Origin: Actinokineospora alba
Lineage (GTDB): Bacteria; Actinomycetota; Actinomycetes; Mycobacteriales; Pseudonocardiaceae
Direction: 5' to 3'
DNA length: 64,000 nucleotides
NCBI RefSeq assembly: GCF_004362515.1
Contig: NZ_SNXU01000001.1
Coordinates: forward strand, 2,790,001 to 2,854,000
The translations under genes and the position numbers were made by a program. Shown piece after piece: positions 1-9,872 of this stretch (position 1 is the first letter of the stretch; every line of letters starts with the position of its first letter). The notes beneath the pieces are model-generated. The model did no database searches, had not been told where the DNA came from, and saw nothing but the letters and a program-made list of their open reading frames with translations.

Positions 1-1064
<1,064 letters not shown>

Positions 1065-1111
1065 ACAAACATGCTACGCATCCACTGTGCGGTGTCTGAG
1101 ACACCAACCAC

Positions 1112-1148
1112 CCCACACCCCCGACACCACAGGTGTCCTGGGTGTGGG
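1112..1148 (+). other. 23S-5S spacer hairpin
   Basis: CCCACACCC (1112-1120) pairs with GGGTGTGGG (1140-1148), and GACACC (1123-1128) pairs with GGTGTC (1132-1137), leaving a 3-nt loop. It lies in the roughly 100-bp spacer between 23S and 5S, so a role in pre-rRNA processing is a reasonable inference. Confidence 0.6.
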
Positions 1149-1172
1149 TCGAATGGTTGATAGTTTCATAGA

Positions 1173-1289
1173 GTTACGGCGGTCATAGCGGCAGGGAAAC
1201 GCCCGGTCCCATCCCGAACCCGGAAGCTAAGCCTGCCAGCGCCGATGGTACTGCACTCGTGAGGGTGTGGGAGAGTAGGACGCCGCCGG
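1173..1289 (+). rRNA. rrf: 5S ribosomal RNA
   Basis: A stretch of about 117 nt starts GTTACGGCGGTCATAGCGG and carries the conserved CCCGGTCCCATCCCGAACCC loop, then GGAAGCTAAGCC. It closes with GGGAGAGTAGGACGCCGCCG, which pairs back to the 5' end. The position about 110 nt after 23S is the standard rRNA operon order. Confidence 0.95.
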
Positions 1290-1300
1290 ACAAAAGTTGC

Positions 1301-1344
1301 GAATGCCCCGGTATTCATGAGAAATCATGAATACCGGGGCATTC
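1301..1344 (+). terminator. rRNA operon terminator hairpin
   Basis: A perfect 20-bp stem (1301-1320 with 1325-1344) closes on a GAAA tetraloop, 11 nt after the 5S gene. No long U-run follows, as is common in actinomycetes. It almost certainly ends rRNA transcription. The overlapping upstream ATG at 1327 lies inside the stem and is therefore an unlikely start for the next gene. Confidence 0.85.
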
Positions 1345-1404
1345 TGCTATTTCCGGACTCAATATTCGGTCGCACGACCGGCGTCTGGGAGGCACGATGG
1401 CGCC

Positions 1405-2268
1405 ATGACGATCCAGCGCCACGAGGATGCCGAGCTGTTCTGGAACACCACCAAGGCCCTGTTCTTGCAGGACCCCGTGCGGCACACCGTGGCCATCACC
1501 GTCATCAGCCAGCTCATCGAGGTGCCCGACAGCTACCGCGGTTCCATGATGCTCACCGTGCACGACAACGACGGCGGCCTGCTCGGGGCGTTGTTCCGGA
1601 CCGCGCCTTGGCCGCTGTCGGTGTCCGCGCTTCCGGTGGAGACACACGCCGAGGTCGTGGACTACCTGCTGGCCGAAGGCATCGAGACCACCGGTGTCGG
1701 CGGGCCTCGCGATGTGGCGGATCCGTTTACCGAAGCGTGGATCGCGGCCTCCGGCCAAACCATTGAGCAGACAATCCCGATGCGCTTGTATCACCTGGGC
1801 CAACTCGAAATGCCTGCCAACGTCGCCGGGGAGTTTCGGCTGACGGGCGAAGCGGACGTGGCGATGGTCGGGGGTTGGTGGGAGGACTTCTTCGCGGAAG
1901 CCACGCACGGCGGTAACCCCGAATCGGGTGAACATGACGTCCGCAAGGCTCTCGAATTCGGTCGGGCGATCGGCTTGTGGGTCGACGAGGGTGAGCCGGG
2001 ATCGTTCGCCGTTGCGTCTCCGCCGCGGGCTGGGATGAGCCGGATCGGACCGGTCTACACGCCGGCGGACAAGCGTGGCCGCGGATATGGGGCGGCGGTC
2101 ACCGCGCAGGTCGCGCAGTGGGCAGTGGACCAGGGCGCGGAGCATGTTCTGCTGTTCACGGACCTGGACAACCCGACGTCGAATTCCATCTATCAGCGCA
2201 TCGGGTTCCGGCCGGTCTTCGATGCCGTGGAGTACGTCTTCGCGGACCGGCATACTCTCGAAGCGTGA
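1405..2268 (+). CDS. GNAT-family N-acetyltransferase
   Basis: A protein of 287 residues with a C-terminal GNAT fold. The acetyl-CoA pyrophosphate-binding motif RGRGYGAAV lies in an alpha3-like stretch, followed by a beta5 segment (HVLLFTDLDNPTSN) and the typical end SIYQRIGFRPV. The N-terminal half is less conserved and could be a degenerate second GNAT domain, as in several actinomycete members. The ATG at 1405 is preferred over the ATG at 1327, which lies inside the rRNA terminator. GGGAGG at 1387-1392 is a rather distant ribosome binding site. The stop overlaps the next start by 4 bp (GTGA), so translation of the two genes is probably coupled. The substrate cannot be read from the sequence. 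Confidence 0.9.
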   Translation: MTIQRHEDAELFWNTTKALFLQDPVRHTVAITVISQLIEVPDSYRGSMMLTVHDNDGGLLGALFRTAPWPLSVSALPVETHAEVVDYLLAEGIETTGVGGPRDVADPFTEAWIAASGQTIEQTIPMRLYHLGQLEMPANVAGEFRLTGEADVAMVGGWWEDFFAEATHGGNPESGEHDVRKALEFGRAIGLWVDEGEPGSFAVASPPRAGMSRIGPVYTPADKRGRGYGAAVTAQVAQWAVDQGAEHVLLFTDLDNPTSNSIYQRIGFRPVFDAVEYVFADRHTLEA

Positions 2269-3017
2269 CGCCCGTAACCATCCTCGTCCTGCAGCTCGCC
2301 GACAACGACCCGCCGGGACAGCTCGCCGAATGGCTGACCGACGCCGGTGCCGATGTCCGGATCGCGCACCCGTACCGCGAGAAGTTCGACGGCGACCTCG
2401 ACGACTACCAAGCCGTGGTCTGCCTCGGCGGCCAGATGGGCGCCAACGACGTCATCGACCACCCGTGGCTCACCGACGTGCGGTCCCTGCTCGCCACCTG
2501 CGTGACCAAGCAGACCCCGCTCCTCGCGATCTGCCTGGGCGCGCAGCTGCTCGCCGTGGCCATGGGCGGCCAAGTGGCGACCGGTGACAACGGCCCGGAG
2601 ATCGGTCCCGGCCTCATCGCCAAGCGCGACCTCGCGTGGACGGACCCGCTGTTCGCCGACCTGCCCCTGATGCCGGATGTCGTGCAGTTCCACCACGACA
2701 CGGTCACCCGGCTCCCGAACTCCGCGGTGCTGCTCGCCTCGTCGACTCGGTACCCGCACCAGGCGTTCCGCATCGGCCAGGCCTATGGCATCCAGTTCCA
2801 CATCGAGACCACGCCCGAGATCGTCCAGGCGTGGGCCAAAGCCGACCCGGAGGGCGCCGAGCTGGCCCGCCCGGGTGACCTGGAGCCGGAGCGGCTGATC
2901 GAACTGCACGACGACGTCGAGGAGGCCTGGCGACCGTTCGCCGAGCGGTTCGTGAAGCTCGCGCGCGGAGAGCTGACACCGGTCGAGCCCGCCCGCCCGC
3001 AGCTCCCCATGATCTGA
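2265..3017 (+). CDS. Class I glutamine amidotransferase-like protein
   Basis: A protein of 250 residues with a single GATase1 domain. The nucleophile elbow LLAICLGAQL places the catalytic Cys at 90, and YGIQFHIET supplies His179 and Glu181, completing the Cys-His-Glu triad. Stand-alone proteins of this size resemble GuaA-type GATase domains without a synthetase partner. They act either as glutamine-hydrolysing subunits or as gamma-glutamyl hydrolases of nitrogen-containing compounds. The GTG start at 2265 overlaps the upstream GNAT stop. The downstream gene is glnE, only 4 bp away, so a nitrogen-related role is plausible but inferred from context. Confidence 0.9.
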   Translation: MTPVTILVLQLADNDPPGQLAEWLTDAGADVRIAHPYREKFDGDLDDYQAVVCLGGQMGANDVIDHPWLTDVRSLLATCVTKQTPLLAICLGAQLLAVAMGGQVATGDNGPEIGPGLIAKRDLAWTDPLFADLPLMPDVVQFHHDTVTRLPNSAVLLASSTRYPHQAFRIGQAYGIQFHIETTPEIVQAWAKADPEGAELARPGDLEPERLIELHDDVEEAWRPFAERFVKLARGELTPVEPARPQLPMI

Positions 3018-3021
3018 CGAC

Positions 3022-6000
3022 ATGGCCGACCGCGCCCGCTCCATCTCGTCCGCCGCCCGCTTCGGTCTGACCGAGAGCCGGGCGGAGGAAGAACTGCGCG
3101 CCGCCGGGCTCTGGGGTGACACGGGCCCGATCAGCGAGCACGAAGTGACCCTGACGGCCCTGTCGCGCACCCCCGACCCGGACCTGGCCCTGCGCGGTAT
3201 CGACCGCGTGCGCACGCATGATCCTGAATCCTGGCCGGAGCTGCGCGCGGCCCTGACCGTCGACCGCAGGCTGCGCGGCAGGCTGCTGTCCGTGCTCGGC
3301 TCGTCCACCGCGCTGTCGGACTTCGTCGCAGTGCGGGCGGGGGAATGGCGCAGGCTGCGGGAATCCGGAACGGCTGCCACCGGCTACACCGAGACCCTGC
3401 TCGGCGCCGTCGATGCGCCCACGACCGGTGGACCGCAGGGGTCGGTGGCCGCGTTGCGCGGTGCGGAAGCCGTGCGGGCGCTCAAGTTCGCCTATCGCGG
3501 ACTCATCCTGGAACTCGCCGCGGACGACCTCGGCCATCTCGTCGAGCCTGCACTGGAGGAACCGTCGTACGAGCAGGTCGCGGGCAGGCTCAGCGACCTG
3601 GCGGAGGCCGCGCTGCGGGCGGCGCTGGCCGTCGCGTGGGCGGAGAACGGTGGCGCCGAGGCACAGGAACGCGCTCAGCTCGCGGTGATCGCCATGGGCA
3701 AGTGCGGCGGCCACGAGCTGAACTACGTCAGCGACGTCGACGTGGTCTTCGTCGGTGAGGGCGACACCACGCTGGCGACCCGGGTGGCCAGCGCGATGAT
3801 GCGGGTGGCGACGGAGGCGTGCTTCGAGGTCGACGCCGCGCTGCGCCCGGAAGGCAAGGCGGGCGCGCTGGTCCGCACCCTCGACGGCCATGAGGCGTAC
3901 TACAAGCGCTGGGCGCGGACCTGGGAGTTTCAGGCGCTGCTCAAGGCACGCCCGATCGCGGGCGACGCCGATCTCGGCCGCGCGTATGTCGACGCGGTCA
4001 GCCCGATGGTGTGGATCGCCGCCGACCGGGACAACTTCGTCGCCGACGTCCAAGCCATGCGCCGCCGGGTTGAGGACCACGTGCCGTCACAGCTGGTGGA
4101 GCGGGAGCTCAAGCTCGGCCGGGGCGGGCTGCGCGACGTCGAGTTCGCGGTGCAGCTGCTGCAGCTCGTGCACGGTCGCACCGACGAGTCACTCCGCCTT
4201 GGCTCCACTGTGGACGCCTTGGCCGCGCTCGGCGCGGGCGGGTACGTCGGCCGGTCGGATGCGGTGGAACTCGCTGACTCATACCGGTTCCTCCGCACCT
4301 TGGAACACCGGCTACAGCTGCAGCGGCTGCGTCGCACCCACCTGTTCCCGGCCGAAGCCGACACCGCCGACCTGCGCTGGCTGGCCCGCGCGGCGGGCGT
4401 CGGCCCGGATCGAGGTCGCTCGGCCGCCCAGGTCCTCGTCGCCGAGTTCCGGGCGCACGGCAACAAGATCCGCAGGCTGCACGAGAAGCTGTTCTATCGT
4501 CCGCTGCTCGCCGCGGTGTCGCGCGTGCCGACGGATGCGTTGCGGCTCAACGAGAAGCAGGCGGCCGCGCGGCTCGCGGCCCTCGGCTACACCTCGCCCG
4601 ACGGAGCGTTGCAGCACATCAAGGCCCTCACCGCCGGGGTGTCGCGCCGGGCGGCCATCCAGACCGCGCTGCTGCCGGTCCTGCTCGACCTGCTCGGCGG
4701 GACAGCCGATCCGGACGGCGGATTGTTGGCTTACCGCAAGGTTTCCGAGGCGTTGGCGGCCACCCCGTGGTACCTGCGCGTGCTGCGCGACGAGGGTGCG
4801 GTGGTGCAGCGGTTGGCCACGCTGCTGGGCACGTCCAAGCTTGTGCCCGACCTGATCGTGCGCGCCCCCGAGGTGCTTCGGCTGCTGAGCGACCCGAAGG
4901 CGCTGACCGACCGCGACCCCGCCGAGGTCGCCACGTCATTGCGCAACGCGGTCAACCGGCACAGCTACCTGGGCAACGCGGTCACCGCCGCGCGATCCCT
5001 GCGCAGGCACGAGGTGCTGCGCGTGGCGTGCGCGGACCTGTTGGGGTTCATGGACGTCATGTCGGTCTGTGAGGCCCTGTCGAGTGTGTGGAGCGCGGTC
5101 CTGCAGGCCACCCTGGCCGCGGTCGACCGGTCGGAGGCGGCGGCCGCGGGCAGTCACCCGGCGACCATCGCCGTCATCGGTATGGGCAGGCTCGGTGGCG
5201 CGGAACTGGGCTACGGCTCGGACGCGGACGTCATGTTCGTCTGTGAGCCCGCCCCCGGAGTGTCCGATTCGGACGCTCTGCGGTACGCGGGCCGGGTCGC
5301 ACAGAGCGTCCGCAAGCTGCTGGGTTCGCCGAGCCAGGACCCGCCGCTGCAGGTCGACGTCGACCTGCGGCCGGAGGGCAGGCAGGGGGCGATCGTGCGG
5401 ACACTGGAGTCGTATCGGACGTACTACAAGCAGTGGAGCGAGGTCTGGGAGGCGCAGGCACTGCTCCGGGCCCGCCCGGTCGCGGGGGACGCGGACCTCG
5501 GGGCGCGGTTCATCGAGATGATCGACCCGGTGCGCTACCCGCAGGGCGGCCTGGATGCCGCGCAGGTAAGGGAGATCCGGCGCATCAAGGCCAGAGTGGA
5601 CACTGAACGCCTGCCCCGCGGCGCCGACCCGACGACCCACACCAAACTGGGTCGCGGCGGTCTCGCGGACGTCGAGTGGACCCTGCAGCTGATCCAGCTG
5701 CGCCACGCGCACGCCCACCCGGCGCTGCGCACACCGTCCACAATGGAGGGACTCACCGCCGCCGAGGCGGCAGGCCTGATCACCCCGGCGGACACGGCCG
5801 CGCTGCGCGAGGCGTGGCTCCTCGCGACCCAGGTCCGCAACGCGGCCACGCTGGTCCGCGGCAAGCAGACCGACCAGGTCCCCACCATGGGCCGCGAACT
5901 GGCCGCCGTCGCCGCCGCCCTGGGCCACCCCTCGGACACCGACGCCGGAGCCTTCCTCGACTCCTACCGCCGCACCACCCGCCGCGCCCGCGCAGTGATC

Positions 6001-6024
6001 GAACACGTCTTCTACGACGACTGA
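3022..6024 (+). CDS. glnE: Bifunctional glutamine-synthetase adenylyltransferase/deadenylase
   Basis: A full-length GlnE of 1000 residues. It adenylylates glutamine synthetase on a tyrosine and removes the AMP again, tuning ammonium assimilation. The two nucleotidyltransferase halves are visible. The N-terminal half has MGKCGGHELNYVSDVDVVFV near residue 225, and the C-terminal half has MGRLGGAELGYGSDADVMFV near 720. Each carries the G-G-x-E-L-x-Y-x-SD-x-D signature. Each half is followed by VDVDLRPEG-type and LGRGGLxDVE motifs. The start ATG is 4 bp after the amidotransferase stop, so the three genes from 1405 probably form one transcript. Length and motifs agree with other actinobacterial GlnE proteins. 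The cognate glutamine synthetase gene is not in the window. Confidence 0.98.
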   Translation: MADRARSISSAARFGLTESRAEEELRAAGLWGDTGPISEHEVTLTALSRTPDPDLALRGIDRVRTHDPESWPELRAALTVDRRLRGRLLSVLGSSTALSDFVAVRAGEWRRLRESGTAATGYTETLLGAVDAPTTGGPQGSVAALRGAEAVRALKFAYRGLILELAADDLGHLVEPALEEPSYEQVAGRLSDLAEAALRAALAVAWAENGGAEAQERAQLAVIAMGKCGGHELNYVSDVDVVFVGEGDTTLATRVASAMMRVATEACFEVDAALRPEGKAGALVRTLDGHEAYYKRWARTWEFQALLKARPIAGDADLGRAYVDAVSPMVWIAADRDNFVADVQAMRRRVEDHVPSQLVERELKLGRGGLRDVEFAVQLLQLVHGRTDESLRLGSTVDALAALGAGGYVGRSDAVELADSYRFLRTLEHRLQLQRLRRTHLFPAEADTADLRWLARAAGVGPDRGRSAAQVLVAEFRAHGNKIRRLHEKLFYRPLLAAVSRVPTDALRLNEKQAAARLAALGYTSPDGALQHIKALTAGVSRRAAIQTALLPVLLDLLGGTADPDGGLLAYRKVSEALAATPWYLRVLRDEGAVVQRLATLLGTSKLVPDLIVRAPEVLRLLSDPKALTDRDPAEVATSLRNAVNRHSYLGNAVTAARSLRRHEVLRVACADLLGFMDVMSVCEALSSVWSAVLQATLAAVDRSEAAAAGSHPATIAVIGMGRLGGAELGYGSDADVMFVCEPAPGVSDSDALRYAGRVAQSVRKLLGSPSQDPPLQVDVDLRPEGRQGAIVRTLESYRTYYKQWSEVWEAQALLRARPVAGDADLGARFIEMIDPVRYPQGGLDAAQVREIRRIKARVDTERLPRGADPTTHTKLGRGGLADVEWTLQLIQLRHAHAHPALRTPSTMEGLTAAEAAGLITPADTAALREAWLLATQVRNAATLVRGKQTDQVPTMGRELAAVAAALGHPSDTDAGAFLDSYRRTTRRARAVIEHVFYDD

Positions 6025-6321
6025 CCACCAGCCTGGACGGGGTCACCCCACGGCCACACACCTCGAGACCGCCAGACATGACCACTTCACCGTGAAGCAA
6101 ACCCCAAAGCAAAACCTCAAGGCGAAAGCGAAACCCCGGCGCCGGCGGCAAAACCCCCGCCCACCTCGGGGGGACGTCCCTTGGCCAGTCTATCGGGGAG
6201 GGGTGACGGAAACGGGGTTCGTGGGGTCGGTTGTGGACAACCCGAGTTCCTGTGGATAACCGCTGAGGCGCTGGTCACGACCATGGGCGCGCTGTCCGGG
6301 GTGGACTTTAGAGTCGGGGGT

Positions 6322-6738
6322 ATGAGCTGGAAAATCCGCATCCCGGTGCGTTCCTACGAGCTCGACACCCTCGGCCACCTCAACCACGCCGTGTACCACC
6401 AGTACGGCGAGGTCGCCCGAGTCGAGGGGTTCGCGGCGGCGGGCTGCCAGTGGGGTGACTTCGTGACGCGCTCCGTGGCACCGGTGTTGCTGTCCTCGAC
6501 GATCAACTTCCGGCGTGAGGTGCGCGGGGGCGAGCAGGTCGACGTGACCTGTGTGGTCAAGTTCGGCGCGGGCAAGACGTTCAACACCGACTCGGTGATC
6601 CTCAAGCTCGACGGCACGGTCGCCGCGGAGATCACCTGTTTGCTCGGCATGATGGACCTCAAGGAACGCAAGCTGGTCCAAGACCCGCTGGGAACACTCA
6701 AGGAATTCGGCTTCGACCCGACCGCCCTGGCGGCCTAG
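6322..6738 (+). CDS. Acyl-CoA thioesterase, 4HBT hot-dog fold
   Basis: A protein of 138 residues, the usual size for a single hot-dog domain. The active-site signature of 4-hydroxybenzoyl-CoA-type thioesterases is present as ELDTLGHLNHAVYHQYGE, with Asp15, Gly18-His19, Asn21 and Tyr25. It should hydrolyse an acyl-CoA thioester in the cytoplasm, but the acyl group cannot be told. The ATG at 6322 is chosen because it begins just before the first beta strand. A frame that is open further upstream adds only low-complexity sequence. The 297 bp between glnE and this start show no convincing gene. A terminator hairpin follows at 6785. Confidence 0.88.
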   Translation: MSWKIRIPVRSYELDTLGHLNHAVYHQYGEVARVEGFAAAGCQWGDFVTRSVAPVLLSSTINFRREVRGGEQVDVTCVVKFGAGKTFNTDSVILKLDGTVAAEITCLLGMMDLKERKLVQDPLGTLKEFGFDPTALAA

Positions 6739-6784
6739 GCCACGACCAGTCAGCGACCAGTCGCACCGACCGACCGGCGCCTAA

Positions 6785-6816
6785 GGGGACCGTGACGGCA
6801 CTTGACCACGGTCCCC
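6785..6816. terminator. Bidirectional terminator hairpin
   Basis: GGGGACCGTG (6785-6794) pairs perfectly with CACGGTCCCC (6807-6816) around a 12-nt loop. It sits between the convergent thioesterase and P-loop genes and can serve both. Confidence 0.7.
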
Positions 6817-6890
6817 GGCAAACCGGAGCGTGGCGCCTCTCGGAACCAACACTCAAAATTCCGGGGTGGCGGACAAGTGCCGCACGTCCG

Positions 6891-7976
6891 TCATGCCATG
6901 ACTTCGCCGACCTCGACCTCCACGACGGCCTCCGCGGCCGCGCGCCGCAGGAGTTCGGTGGCGAGGGCGGGGGACTGCAGGTCGTCGGGGCCGTAGACGG
7001 GGACGTCGAGACCGGCCTGCGCCTCGCGCACCGCCAGGGGCGACGCGGTCAGCAGACCGCTCACTGCCAGGACCGGGTGGTTCGCCGCCCGCAGGCGCTG
7101 CACCCCGTACAGGGCACCGGAAGAGTCGGCCGCGGCGAACAGCACGCCGTCGGTGATCCGGCGGATCTCCGGCCGGTCGAGCAGTTGCGCGGTCTCCGGC
7201 TGCAGCAGCCCGTCGGCGATCTCCAGCACGATCGCGTCGACGCCGCGGGCCATGAGGTGGCCGTGGAGCAGCAGCGAACTCGACACCAGCCGCTCCAGCG
7301 GGATGCGGAACGTGGTCGACATCCCGGCGTCGGTGAAGTCGAGGGCCGCGATCGCGCCGGAGTCGCGGAACAGCCACGGGTCGCCGCCCGCCGCGGTGCC
7401 GGTGACCTTCGCCGCGCCCACCCGCAGACCCGAGCGGGACAGGCCGTGGACCAGGGACGCGACGGTCGTCGTCTTGCCTGAGTTCATCGAGGTGCCGACG
7501 ACGATGAACGTCGGCGGCTTGCGCAGGGCCAGCAGCGGCGGCGCGCCGAGGCTCAGGTCGGACACGTTGAGCACGCGGCCGGACTGGTCGCCGACCAGGC
7601 CCAGCGGGCGCACGGTCGTCGGCGCGCTGACCGCGGCGTTGCGGCTGCGGACCTTGCCCAGCACCCCGCCCGCCGCGACCAGGTCGCAGGCGCCCAGGTC
7701 GTCGGGAAGTTCGGCTTCGAAGTGATCGGGGGCGTACCGCGCGCCGTAGGCGACGAGGATTTCATCGCCCACGTAGAGCTTGGCCTTGCGGCCGTCGGTC
7801 AGCTCCAGCAGCGTGTGGTAGCCGAGCTTGGTGACCTCGGCGAGTACGAGATCACCGTGTTTTGGCTGATCATCGCCTTGATGGACGAGGGTCAGCGGCG
7901 CGTCGCGATCGAGATTTCGCACCGAGTAGGCCGCCTTGAGGCGATCGACGCGTGCGGGATCAAGGGATGCGAACAT
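6891..7976 (-). CDS. P-loop NTP-binding protein, function unknown
   Basis: A protein of 361 residues. A clear Walker A loop, GTSMNSGKTT, lies at 161-170. It is followed by VGAAKVTGTAAGGDPWLFRDSGA, in the style of the DUF1611/dethiobiotin-synthetase/MobB superfamily, and an acidic VLEIADGLLQPET segment that may be the Walker B region. The first 150 residues form a separate beta-rich domain. The start at 7976 has a good upstream ribosome binding site (GAGGAA, 6-nt spacing), and the longer frame to 8078 is not needed. I cannot assign a substrate. A broad call of cofactor- or amino-acid-related kinase/ligase ATPase is the most the sequence supports. Confidence 0.8.
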   Translation of the reverse strand: MFASLDPARVDRLKAAYSVRNLDRDAPLTLVHQGDDQPKHGDLVLAEVTKLGYHTLLELTDGRKAKLYVGDEILVAYGARYAPDHFEAELPDDLGACDLVAAGGVLGKVRSRNAAVSAPTTVRPLGLVGDQSGRVLNVSDLSLGAPPLLALRKPPTFIVVGTSMNSGKTTTVASLVHGLSRSGLRVGAAKVTGTAAGGDPWLFRDSGAIAALDFTDAGMSTTFRIPLERLVSSSLLLHGHLMARGVDAIVLEIADGLLQPETAQLLDRPEIRRITDGVLFAAADSSGALYGVQRLRAANHPVLAVSGLLTASPLAVREAQAGLDVPVYGPDDLQSPALATELLRRAAAEAVVEVEVGEVMA

Positions 7977-8174
7977 GGCGGTTCCTCGTCGATAGCGTGG
8001 AGGCGCCCGATCGAGAGCCGATCGGACGTTATTGCGCGGCAGCGTAAGGCCTGCTTGCCGCGCAAGGGAATCCCACACGAGATCTCGATTCGGGAAACAC
8101 TCCTGTAACCGGGACTACCTCCCAGGTCGCCATCAAACTTCCACCCTTTCGGGTGGTGCCCCCAGACGTGAAAC

Positions 8175-8211
8175 GGGGCGGCGGTCGGGGTTTCCCCACG
8201 ACCGCCGCCCC
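8175..8211. terminator. Strong GC-rich hairpin
   Basis: A perfect 13-bp stem (8175-8187 with 8199-8211) with an 11-nt loop, in the 420-bp non-coding stretch 7977-8398. On the minus strand the reading frame ending TQVIAQPEHNYDV lies just before it (stop near 8232). It may therefore be the terminator of a minus-strand gene whose upstream part has been lost. Confidence 0.6.
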
Positions 8212-8521
8212 GAGTCAGGACGGGATCAGCCGATCACACGTCGTAGTTGTGTTCAGGCTGCGCGATGACCTGCGTCTTTGCGACCGCACCACGCTAGACC
8301 TGGTGGTTTGTGGTTGTTGCCGGTCCTTGTCGGTGGTCGTTCTTCGACGTCTGACGGCCTGTAGACGGCCTGGATTGGTGCCGGGTGCTGGATACTGACC
8401 GTGACACCCCTGCCATCCCGACCGAACGCGGCCCGCTGGTGCCCGCGCTGTTCGACGTGCCTCGCGTCGAACATGTCCTATTGGCTGCTCGCCATCGGCC
8501 GCAGCAGGTGGTCCTGCGCAC

Positions 8522-9300
8522 GACCAAGCCAGCGCTGCCCTCAAGGCCCGCGAAGCCTCCGACCTGCTCACCACCGCCGGGGAGACCGAACACGCGGCGT
8601 TCTGGCGCTACGTCCAGGCGCACGCCCTGTTCAACCGGGGCCGCACCGAGGACCTTGCGGCGGCCCGCGCCGCGCTGGAAGACGTGATCAACAACGGGCC
8701 CCGCACGGCATGGTTTCGACGCCTGAGCCGCACCGTCGAAGACCTCCAAGGCCACGAGCCGAAAGCCGACGACACCGACCGCTTCTTCCTGGCCTGGGAC
8801 GAATGGTGCCGCGAAGTCGGCGGCAAACTCGACCGTGCCCTCTCCATTGGCCGCACCATGCTCACCGGCAGCCACGACGAGCAGTGCGAGGGCCTGCGGG
8901 TACTCGCCCGGCTGGTCGGCGCCTCCGGCGAACGACCCATTCGGGCCGAGCAGAGCGCGACCGATTGCCGCTGGACGTGGTCCACGGTCAAGAGAGGCGA
9001 GCGCCGGGTCTGGGAAGTCAAGACCGGCGAGCCCAACCCCGTTGACCGCGATGACGTCGACCAATTGCTAGGGCAGATCGAGGTCGAGACCAAGCGCGCG
9101 CTGAAGACACGGACCTACGCCGACCGGTCCCTCTACCTCGGGCTGGACCCCAACTTCGCCTCGATCCTGGCCGACCCCGCCGTTCGTGCGTCGATCCCCG
9201 AGGGCACCGGACCAACTGTCCGCGCGGCGTTGGAACTGTACGACCAGGGATGGTCCGCCACCATCGACGCCTGCCGCACCTTCTGGCAAACACCGGCGCC
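8522..9300 (+). pseudogene. Helicase-like gene fragments, out of order
   Basis: Two pieces of what looks like the C-terminal part of an actinobacterial DEAD/DEAH-type helicase are read in the same frame. The first (8522-9115) contains AREASDLLTTAGETEHAAFW and ends in a PD-(D/E)xK-nuclease-like ADCRW...VWEVKTGEP segment; the window's version reads TDCRW. The second (9117-9300, DRSLYLGLDPNFASILADP) reads as sequence that should directly follow the helicase GRANRT motif, and so should come before the first piece. No start codon or N-terminus is visible; the preceding 8385-8520 is open in a different frame. The order of pieces is an inference from the way the ends fit each other and the inverted piece at 9440-9795. 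Confidence 0.6.
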
Positions 9301-9439
9301 AAGCTCCGGTGCCGCCGAGTCCGCGAGTCTGGCGGCACCTGGCCGTAAGTCGCGCCCCGGACGCAGCGCGGGCGGTAGCGGCGACGTGGCCAGCGCCGAC
9401 GCCGAGGTGTCCGCAGCCACCGACCTGTGGATGGGCGTC

Positions 9440-9795
9440 GGTGCGGTTGGCGCGGCCCAGCGCCTGGGTCATCCGCTGGCCAACGCGATGACGCATGAGG
9501 CCGGCGTCGCCGAGGTAGGCGACCACGAACCGCTCGAACTCACTGCTGGCCTGTGGGACCGTGGTGATGATGACGAGCTTGCAGATCTCGCCCGCGAGGT
9601 CCAGGCCGTCGTAACGGCCAGCGGTGGCGCGGACAACCACCGGTTTATGTCTACCCAGCGAACGACCGGATCAGGTTTGGCTGAGAGTCGGCGCCGTTGA
9701 ACAGTTTCGACCACTGCTCGACGTACTCGATGTCGCCGCCGAGCCAGTTGGCGATGGAATCCGCCTGCCCGCCGACGACCAGGATCTCTAGCTGG
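9440..9795 (-). pseudogene. Helicase fragment (motifs V-VI), inverted and frameshifted
   Basis: On the minus strand the text runs EILVVGGQADSIANWLGGD to SQPNLIRSFAG, where a single extra G near 9657 creates a stop. In the next frame it resumes as RHKPVVVRATAGRYDGLDL and continues through PQASSEFERFVVAYLGDAG to MTQALGRANRT at 9440. TAGRYDGLDL and HRVGQRMTQALGRANRT are the motif V and VI regions of a superfamily 2 helicase. The matching downstream protein sequence (DRSLYLGLDP) is found on the opposite strand at 9117. The gene is therefore broken, with one piece inverted. Confidence 0.7.
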
Positions 9796-9835
9796 CGCTA
9801 ATGACCTCTTAGGTGTGAACTATGCCTGAAACTGC

Positions 9836-9872
9836 GCCTGACCTGCGGAAACAGGACTTCCGCAGGTCAGGC
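9836..9872. terminator. Perfect 15-bp hairpin
   Basis: GCCTGACCTGCGGAA (9836-9850) pairs with TTCCGCAGGTCAGGC (9858-9872) around a 7-nt loop. It borders the helicase debris and may mark the end of a lost minus-strand gene or the edge of a former element. Confidence 0.6.

Noticed and set aside
1327..1404. Upstream ATG at 1327 for the GNAT gene
   Set aside because: It lies inside the perfect rRNA terminator stem and adds residues without family resemblance.
2193..4080. Long minus-strand frames opposite the amidotransferase and glnE
   Set aside because: GlnE and the GATase are certain on the plus strand. The minus frames are shadows typical of GC-rich DNA.
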